This document shows, in pieces, positions 1-4,637 of a stretch of DNA of 10,722 nucleotides. The first letter of the stretch is position 1. Every line of letters starts with the position of its first letter. A model generated the notes under the pieces. The model saw only the letters and a program-made list of their open reading frames with translations, searched no databases and had not been told where the DNA came from. The DNA comes from Gemmatimonadota bacterium (GTDB lineage Bacteria; JAAXHH01): contig JAPOOT010000178.1 of assembly GCA_026713285.1 (NCBI GenBank), positions 1 to 10,722 of the forward strand, given 5' to 3'. The position numbers and the translations under genes were made by a program.

Positions 1-1
1 C

Positions 2-43
2 GTGAAGCCCTACCTGCGTTACGTGAAGCAGCCCCAGGACTGA
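2..43 (+). CDS. C-terminal tail of an upstream gene (partial)
   Basis: The only frame here that ends in a stop just before the terminator reads VKPYLRYVKQPQD and then TGA at 41-43. The gene begins left of the window, so its family cannot be named from 13 residues. The terminator 42 bases downstream supports this being a real gene end rather than chance. The frame is inferred; no other evidence is available. Confidence 0.45.
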   Translation: MKPYLRYVKQPQD

Positions 44-84
44 TTACGGTCGCGAAGGGCTGATTCGAAAAGAAAAAGGAAGAT

Positions 85-114
85 AAAAGGCGCCTCGACC
101 GGGGCGCCTTTTTT
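85..114 (+). terminator. Rho-independent terminator
   Basis: AAAAGGCGCC (85-94) pairs perfectly with GGCGCCTTTT (103-112) around an 8-base loop, followed by more T (to 114) and an AT-rich stretch. The GC core plus U-run is a textbook intrinsic terminator for the gene ending at 43. The left arm is preceded by A-rich sequence, so the hairpin could also stop transcription coming from the opposite strand. Confidence 0.92.
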
Positions 115-130
115 ATTTGGAAATATATGC

Positions 131-159
131 TTGACTGGCGCTCCGTTATCCCGTATGAT
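131..159 (+). promoter_or_regulatory. sigma70-type promoter for the SPFH gene
   Basis: TTGACT (131-136), a spacer of exactly 17 bases, then TATGAT (154-159). Each box matches the sigma70 consensus at 5 of 6 positions. A transcript would start near 166, giving a leader of about 50 bases before the ATG at 216. The promoter sits directly after the terminator at 85-114, so it marks the start of a new transcription unit covering the SPFH gene and probably the Arc-like gene. Confidence 0.75.
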
Positions 160-175
160 ATCATAATGATATTAT
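155..175. promoter_or_regulatory. Candidate operator: two adjacent AT-rich dyads over the -10
   Basis: ATGATATCAT (155-164) is a perfect 10-bp palindrome overlapping the -10 box. It runs into ATAAT-GAT-ATTAT (163-175), a second dyad with 5-bp arms. The element ATGATAT therefore occurs twice in direct orientation (155 and 166), 11 bp or about one helical turn apart. Paired half-sites one turn apart are typical of ribbon-helix-helix repressors, and such a protein is encoded at 1257-1424. That it binds here is inference. Confidence 0.4.
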
Positions 176-202
176 TTTGTTACCCATTTTACCGGTGTTT
201 CA

Positions 203-208
203 AGGAGG
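203..208 (+). promoter_or_regulatory. Strong ribosome binding site that fixes the SPFH start
   Basis: AGGAGG lies 7 bases before the ATG at 216. An in-frame TTG at 177 would add 13 residues but has no Shine-Dalgarno sequence and sits only about ten bases after the predicted transcript start. The ATG at 216 is therefore the better start. Confidence 0.85.
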
Positions 209-215
209 AGAAGTA

Positions 216-1118
216 ATGATAACGGAACGAATACCGTTGAAATTCAGCGGCTGGAGGGCGTTGGCCTGGCTGATCGTCCTGTTTCCTTTGACGATGGTTG
301 TCATGGATTTGGTCATTACGTTCGATCCACCCGTGCTGGAGCAGGAAATGAGCGTCAGAGACATTCTTCTGCTGGTGTTTTTCTTCATACCGGCGTTCGC
401 CGTATTGGGATTTTGCTTCAAGGGGTTCTTCACGCTTGAACCGAACGAAGCCAGTGTGCTTACGCTGTTCGGCAAGTATACCGGAACGGTGAGGGAGCAG
501 GGATTCTGGTGGGTGAATCCCCTCAACGGCAAGAAGAAGATCTCCCTTCGAGCCAGGAATTTCGACAGTGAGCGATTGAAGGTGAACGACAAAAACGGCA
601 ACCCGATCGAAATCTCGGCCGTCGTGGTCTGGCGCGTGGAAGATACCGCCCAGGCGAGTTTCGAGGTGGACGATTTTATCGAATACATCCAGGTTCAGTC
701 CGAATCGGCCATCCGCCATCTGGCCACCAGCTACCCGTACGATCTGACCGAGGGGGAGACCGCCAGCCTGAGGTCTTCCATAGAAGAAGTTTCCGAAGCG
801 CTCGGTAACGAAATACAGGAACGGGTCGGCGCGGCCGGAGTTTCGGTAACGGAGGCACGGATCAACCACCTGGCTTACGCCCCGGAAATCGCGCAGGTGA
901 TGCTGCAGCGGCAGCAGGCCGATGCCATCATCGCCGCCCGTCAGAAGATCGTGGACGGCGCGGTGGGCATGGTGGAAATGGCCCTTGAAAGACTCAAGGA
1001 ACAGCATGTGGTCGATCTGGACGAAGAACGCAAGGCGGCCATGGTGAGCAATCTTCTCACGGTGCTCTGCAGCGAATCGTCTACGCAGCCTATTGTCAAT
1101 ACCGGTTCGCTGTACTAA
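216..1118 (+). CDS. SPFH/Band 7 domain membrane protein
   Basis: This 300-residue protein begins with two hydrophobic membrane segments (about 14-36 and 48-70), then an SPFH (stomatin/prohibitin/flotillin/HflK) domain from about 71 to 235. Typical family sequence is seen in FTLEPNEASVLTLFGKYTGT near 72-91, GFWWVNPL near 96-103, and the later ITA-type strand IEISAVVVWRVED (131-143). The helical tail QRQQADAIIAARQKIVDGAV (231-250) matches the conserved helix that ends this subfamily. There is no long flotillin coiled coil, so it belongs to the short SPFH group. Such proteins form oligomeric membrane-attached assemblies and help organise membranes or proteases; the specific substrate is unknown. 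Genes of this subgroup are often followed by an Arc-like gene, as here at 1257. The start is chosen by the AGGAGG at 203-208. Confidence 0.9.
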   Translation: MITERIPLKFSGWRALAWLIVLFPLTMVVMDLVITFDPPVLEQEMSVRDILLLVFFFIPAFAVLGFCFKGFFTLEPNEASVLTLFGKYTGTVREQGFWWVNPLNGKKKISLRARNFDSERLKVNDKNGNPIEISAVVVWRVEDTAQASFEVDDFIEYIQVQSESAIRHLATSYPYDLTEGETASLRSSIEEVSEALGNEIQERVGAAGVSVTEARINHLAYAPEIAQVMLQRQQADAIIAARQKIVDGAVGMVEMALERLKEQHVVDLDEERKAAMVSNLLTVLCSESSTQPIVNTGSLY

Positions 1119-1126
1119 CGGGATCG

Positions 1127-1143
1127 ACTGTTCTTTCAACAGT
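1127..1143 (+). repeat. Small hairpin after the SPFH stop codon
   Basis: ACTGTT (1127-1132) and AACAGT (1138-1143) are perfect inverted arms around a 5-base loop, starting 9 bases after the SPFH stop. There is no U-run, so it is not a standard terminator. It may stabilise the upstream mRNA or be an operator half-site pair. Confidence 0.45.
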
Positions 1144-1156
1144 GGAAGCCCGAGGG

Positions 1157-1223
1157 CCTCAAACGCGCGCCGGATCCCTCGTCTCATTCCCGGATGTTCG
1201 GAGACGGCGCGCAGCGTTTGAGG
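1157..1223 (+). repeat. Long imperfect inverted repeat between SPFH and Arc-like genes
   Basis: CCTCAAACGC (1157-1166) pairs perfectly with GCGTTTGAGG (1214-1223). GCGCCG (1167-1172) then pairs with CGGCGC (1205-1210), leaving a 3-base bulge at 1211-1213. This gives 16 bp in total. As an alternative inner fold, CGTCTC (1180-1185) can pair with GAGACG (1201-1206). Most of the 138-base gap is therefore foldable RNA. It lacks a U-tract, so read-through into the Arc-like gene is expected. Confidence 0.65.
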
Positions 1224-1256
1224 GAATTGACGCGAGAATCCAGGTAACCAGTAATC

Positions 1257-1424
1257 GTGCCGGATAAGAAGAAATCCCTGCTGCTGCGAATCAACACCGA
1301 GCTCTGGAATGACCTCAATGCCTGGGCGAAGGATGAATTGCGTAGCGTGAACGCACAGATCGAGTATATTCTGCGGGAGGAAGTGCACAGACGGAAGAAA
1401 CGACGTCGACGTGAGGAAGATTGA
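1257..1424 (+). CDS. Arc-like ribbon-helix-helix DNA-binding protein
   Basis: A 55-residue reading frame opens at GTG, the first possible start after an in-frame TAA at 1245-1247. The sequence shows a short strand SLLLRINTELW (7-17), then helix A (NDLNAWAKDEL), the turn RSVNAQIEYILREE (30-42) and a very basic tail HRRKKRRRREED. RSVN followed by a helix is the hallmark of phage P22 Arc (GRSVNSEIY), and the strand resembles Arc's DNA-contacting beta strand. The fold dimerises and binds DNA through paired strands. Position directly after an SPFH gene is a recurring arrangement for this small family. The Shine-Dalgarno is weak (AGG at 1242-1244), so translation may depend on the upstream gene or on the hairpin at 1157-1223. 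The basic tail could add nonspecific DNA or RNA contact. Its target is unknown. Confidence 0.85.
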   Translation: MPDKKKSLLLRINTELWNDLNAWAKDELRSVNAQIEYILREEVHRRKKRRRREED

Positions 1425-1451
1425 AGAGATCGAAACGTGTGCAGGTATACT
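1421..1451 (+). promoter_or_regulatory. Weak candidate promoter for the PhyH gene
   Basis: TATACT (1446-1451) matches the -10 consensus at 5 of 6 positions. The best -35 is TTGAAG (1421-1426), overlapping the Arc-like stop codon, with a long 19-base spacer. The wide spacing makes this uncertain; the PhyH gene could instead be read from upstream. Confidence 0.25.
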
Positions 1452-1510
1452 TGTACGGGTGTTTAAATAAGCGCGTGGCCAGGCGCGGCGTAGCTGTCAA
1501 GGGTGGCTGG

Positions 1511-1534
1511 ACCGGCGGACCGGCGGACCGGCGA
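1511..1534. repeat. 8-bp tandem repeat (ACCGGCGG, three copies)
   Basis: ACCGGCGG occurs at 1511 and 1519, and again at 1527 with its last base changed to A. It lies in the 145-base gap between the Arc-like and PhyH genes, about 40 bases before the PhyH start. No coding role is apparent. Confidence 0.8.
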
Positions 1535-1569
1535 ATCTGCGATCGCGCATTTAATCCGGAGAACTTGAA

Positions 1570-2430
1570 GTGGCGGTGGAAACGAACACGGACCTGGACC
1601 GATACGAAACTGCGGGATTTGTGATTCTGAAGGGATTCTATCCCGACACGGTCGTAGCGGCGGCCCGGGACGCCGCGGCCGAGCTCGTCGAACGGTTCGC
1701 GAAACGGCTTATGTCGTCGGGCAAGGTCTCCCGGGATCATGCCGAGGCATCGTTTGAAACGCGCCTGGCCCGGCTCTGTGAGGATGCCCCGGACGAGGCG
1801 CCCCACATATTTCGCAAGGAACTCCACCTGGCGGGTATGTACGACGTGTTCTTCTACCCGCCCCTGCTCGATGTCGTGGAATCCCTGATGGGCGAGGAAC
1901 TTCGTCTCTATCCCAACTATTCCATCCGTCCCAAGCTGCCCGGTCACGCCCCCACGCTCGTCCTCTGGCACCAGGACGGCGGGTATACCTACAAGGTCCA
2001 CCGAGACGGGGACCACAGCGCGGAGACGGTGGATGCACTGCGCATGATCAACGTATGGTCGCCGCTGGTCCCCGCCCGCGAGGACAACGGCTGCATGCAA
2101 TTCATCCCCGGCACCCACCGGATCGGCATGGCCCGGCACGAAGACCGCGAATTCTACCTCGAGATATCACAGGAGGACCTGGCGCCCTACGTGGACCAGG
2201 CCGTGTCCATCGAACTCGATCCGGGCGACATCGTCCTCTTCCACAACATGCTCTACCACCAGGGTCTGCCCAACCGCTCCGGCCAAGTGAGGTGGAGCAT
2301 GGACTGGCGCTATCAGGACGCAAGGCAGTCCACGCTGCGCAGTACGCGGGGCCATCTTGCCCGCAGCCGCCAGTGTCCCGATGAGGTAGTACGTGACGCC
2401 AATGACTGGACCAGCCGTGTTTTTCAGTAG
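1570..2430 (+). CDS. Phytanoyl-CoA dioxygenase (PhyH) family protein
   Basis: This 286-residue protein is a non-heme Fe(II)/2-oxoglutarate oxygenase of the PhyH family. The iron-binding facial triad is visible: H134 and D136 in LVLWHQDGGYTYK, and the distal H230 in MLYHQGLPNRSG. R241 in the following VRWSMDWRY is the expected 2-oxoglutarate-binding arginine. PGTH (180-183) and ELDPGDIVLFH (215-225) are typical strands of the double-stranded beta-helix. All key residues are intact, so it is probably active, hydroxylating a small molecule; the substrate cannot be read from sequence because this family is very diverse. The GTG start has GGAG 8 bases upstream (1558-1561), and an in-frame TAA at 1552-1554 rules out a longer form. 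It is cytoplasmic, with no signal peptide. The stop TAG opens into the in-frame repeat at 2437-2571. Confidence 0.9.
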   Translation: MAVETNTDLDRYETAGFVILKGFYPDTVVAAARDAAAELVERFAKRLMSSGKVSRDHAEASFETRLARLCEDAPDEAPHIFRKELHLAGMYDVFFYPPLLDVVESLMGEELRLYPNYSIRPKLPGHAPTLVLWHQDGGYTYKVHRDGDHSAETVDALRMINVWSPLVPAREDNGCMQFIPGTHRIGMARHEDREFYLEISQEDLAPYVDQAVSIELDPGDIVLFHNMLYHQGLPNRSGQVRWSMDWRYQDARQSTLRSTRGHLARSRQCPDEVVRDANDWTSRVFQ

Positions 2431-2436
2431 CAGTCC

Positions 2437-2571
2437 GGCCGCGCAGACTTCGGCCGCGCAGACTCCGGCCGCGCAGACTCCGGCCGCGCGGACTCAGGTA
2501 GTGCAGTCTCGGGCAGTGCCGGCTCAGGCCGCACCGAATCAGGCCGCGCCAACTCAGGCCGCCACGGCCCT
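2437..2571 (+). repeat. 15-bp tandem repeat, nine units, open in the flanking genes' frame
   Basis: Nine consecutive 15-base units start with GGCCGCGCAGACTTC and become more diverged rightward; the ninth is poor. In the reading frame shared by the PhyH gene and the permease they translate as GRADF, GRADS, GRADS, GRADS, GSAVS, GSAGS, GRTES, GRANS and GRHGP. No stop occurs in that frame between the PhyH TAG (2428-2430) and the permease start (2626), and there is no ATG, GTG or TTG either. Other frames are also open, for example one reading PAAQT-like repeats, so openness alone is weak evidence for coding. Confidence 0.9.
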
Positions 2572-2625
2572 TCCTGGCGGTATGGCCACCCGGCGAGTCC
2601 CCATCGCCTGACACTGGGATTTCCT

Positions 2626-3876
2626 TTGATCCGTTTTACAGATATACGTCTTGTCTTCCTTCGTGAACTCCGCGGCGCCCTGCGGGAACGTTCCATCGTC
2701 ATCAACGTCGTGCTGGTCCCTCTGTTCATGTATCCAATCCTCTTGTGGTTGGTTTACACGGGACTGTCCTTCGTCATCGGTCAGACGGAGAACTTCACGG
2801 CCCGGGTAATGATCGCCGGCGACCTCGAAGCGGGCGGGGCGCTCGTTCATAAAATCGAGGCGGCGGAACGCGTGACGGTCACCACCGTGGAGACACCGCG
2901 TGACGCGATTCGCGACGGACGGCTGGACCTCCTGGTTGAACTCGCCCCCCGGGACGGGGGTTATGCGGATGACTTCGAGGTTCGGTTTACCGGTGATTCC
3001 TCCAAGGACCGGAGCCGGATCGCCACGAGTCGGGTCGAGGATCTGGTCACCCGGCACCGAACGGCCTATCTGGAGGAAGCAGGGCGGAACCGGGGACTGT
3101 CCGGCCCGGAATACCAGATGATCTGGATCGAACGGGAGAACGTATCCTCCGAACGGGACATGGGACGATTCATCCTCGGGATGGCGGTTCCCGTGCTGGT
3201 CATCATCATGGTGATCGTCGGCGGTATGTATCCCGCGCTGGACGCGACGGCGGGAGAAAGGGAACGGTCCACCTGGGAGACCACGCTGACTGCGGCGACG
3301 GATCGCGTGAACGTCCTCGCGGGCAAGTACCTGTACGTGGCCGCCCTCTCCTCAACGGCCGGCTTGCTTAATTTCGCGGCCATGAGCCTTTCCATGCGGA
3401 CCCTCATGGCGCCGCTCCTGGGAGACCGTCTCGAAAGCGTGGCCTTTACGATCCCGTGGGCGTCCGTACCCCTGATCGTCGTCGTAACGGTCCTGCTTGC
3501 CCTGTTCGTATCTGCGCTGCTCATGATCGTGGCCAGTTTCGCCCGAACTTTCAAAGACGCCCAGTCCCTGGCTGGTCCCTTCGTCACCGTCATGGTCCTG
3601 GTACCCGCGGTCTTCATGCAGTTCCCCGGTCTGGAACTCACGACGTGGCTGGCCTGCGTTCCCATCATCAATGTCTGCCTGGTGTTCCGGGAAGCCATAG
3701 GCGGAGTCTATCAATGGCCCCAGATCGGCCTGACCCTGCTAATGGAAGGCCTGTACATCTGGATCGTTCTGCGGTTCGCCACGGCGATCACCCGTTACGA
3801 AGACATCATGACCGGCAGTTATGAAGGCGGCCTCACCGGTTTCCTGAAACACCGCCTCCTGCGCCGCACCTCCTGA
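2626..3876 (+). CDS. ABC-2 type transporter permease, NatB-like
   Basis: This 416-residue integral membrane protein has the NatB/ABC-2 layout. One membrane helix lies near the N-terminus (about 26-52), then a soluble loop of about 125 residues (53-178), then a cluster of five or so helices (about 180-203, 233-257, 278-305, 315-332 and 365-385). The motif GGMYPALDATAGERERSTWE (199-218) is the characteristic post-helix signature of the family (usually GEKERGT), expected to contact the ATPase. It should pair with the ATPase at 3891 and with the second permease at 4634 in an exporter; the B. subtilis NatAB relatives export sodium, but the substrate here is unknown. The TTG start has only a weak GGGA upstream (2616-2619). 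In-frame CTG codons at 2608 and 2614 could extend it slightly. Confidence 0.88.
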   Translation: MIRFTDIRLVFLRELRGALRERSIVINVVLVPLFMYPILLWLVYTGLSFVIGQTENFTARVMIAGDLEAGGALVHKIEAAERVTVTTVETPRDAIRDGRLDLLVELAPRDGGYADDFEVRFTGDSSKDRSRIATSRVEDLVTRHRTAYLEEAGRNRGLSGPEYQMIWIERENVSSERDMGRFILGMAVPVLVIIMVIVGGMYPALDATAGERERSTWETTLTAATDRVNVLAGKYLYVAALSSTAGLLNFAAMSLSMRTLMAPLLGDRLESVAFTIPWASVPLIVVVTVLLALFVSALLMIVASFARTFKDAQSLAGPFVTVMVLVPAVFMQFPGLELTTWLACVPIINVCLVFREAIGGVYQWPQIGLTLLMEGLYIWIVLRFATAITRYEDIMTGSYEGGLTGFLKHRLLRRTS

Positions 3877-3890
3877 GAGGAAGATCAACC

Positions 3891-4637
3891 GTGGCCGAAC
3901 CCGTGTTCGTGAAGGACCTGACCAAGACCTACTACGATGAATCCCGCGGTCCCGTACACGCCGTACGGCAGATCGGCTTTGACTGCCGCCCCGGCGAGAT
4001 ATTCGGGCTTCTCGGGGCTAACGGCGCCGGCAAGACCACCACCCTGCGCATGCTGACCACGATACTCAAGCCCACCGCCGGCACCGCGAAGATCATGGGA
4101 TACGACGTGGCGGAGGAACCCGTGGAGGTACGCAGGCGCCTGGGTTTCTATTCGGCCACTACCGCTTTGTATCCAAGGCTTTCCGCCAGGGAAACCATCG
4201 AGTTTTTTGCGCGGATCAACGGGTATCCCGCCTCCGGGACCCCTGCCCGGGTCGATGAACTGATCGAACGATTCGGAATCGGGGACTATGCCCGTACCCG
4301 CATAGACAAACTCTCCAGCGGCATGAAGCAGAAGGTGGCGATCGCACGGACCGTTGCCCACGATCCGCCGATCCTCGTCTTCGACGAACCCACCGTCGGC
4401 CTGGACGTGCTCAATGCCCTGGAAATGCAGGCCATACTGGCCGAGTTGAAAGCGCAGGGGAAGACCATCCTGTTCTCTACCCATATCATGAGCGAAGCCG
4501 AGAAACTGTGCGACCGGATTGCCATCATCCACGAGGGCCGGATCCTGGCCTGCGGCACCCTGGAATCGCTTCGTGAACGGACCGGGGCCCATTACCTGGA
4601 AGACGTTTTCGTCTCCTGCATCAAAGAGGTCTCATGA
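3891..4637 (+). CDS. ABC transporter ATP-binding protein, NatA-like
   Basis: This 248-residue cytoplasmic ATPase powers the flanking permeases. It has a Walker A GANGAGKT (42-49), ABC signature LSSGMKQK (141-148), Walker B ILVFDEP with catalytic E166, D-loop VGLDV (169-173) and switch H198 in FSTHIMSEAE. The segment where the Q-loop glutamine normally sits reads GFYSATTALYPRLSARE (85-101) with no glutamine, a substitution shared with the NatA group. This supports the assignment over a general drug-export ATPase. All hydrolysis residues are intact. The GTG start has AGAGGA (3876-3881) 9 bases upstream and lies 14 bases after the first permease. Its last codons overlap the next start in an ATGA, so it is translationally coupled to the fusion permease. 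Confidence 0.93.
   Translation: MAEPVFVKDLTKTYYDESRGPVHAVRQIGFDCRPGEIFGLLGANGAGKTTTLRMLTTILKPTAGTAKIMGYDVAEEPVEVRRRLGFYSATTALYPRLSARETIEFFARINGYPASGTPARVDELIERFGIGDYARTRIDKLSSGMKQKVAIARTVAHDPPILVFDEPTVGLDVLNALEMQAILAELKAQGKTILFSTHIMSEAEKLCDRIAIIHEGRILACGTLESLRERTGAHYLEDVFVSCIKEVS

Noticed and set aside
189..1388. Long open frame of 399 codons on the minus strand opposite the SPFH and Arc-like genes
   Set aside because: Antisense shadow: the + strand has a clear domain match, strong promoter and ribosome site, while the minus translation is His/Arg-rich with no recognisable family.
2592..2608. GGCGA/TCGCC hairpin upstream of the first permease considered as a terminator after the PhyH gene
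   Set aside because: Only 5 bp of stem and no U-run follows, so it cannot be supported as an intrinsic terminator.
2393..2611. Open frame translating the 15-bp repeat as PAAQT-type pentapeptides
   Set aside because: It starts inside the PhyH gene without a ribosome site, and repeat variation in this frame falls at non-synonymous positions, unlike the frame discussed in the findings.
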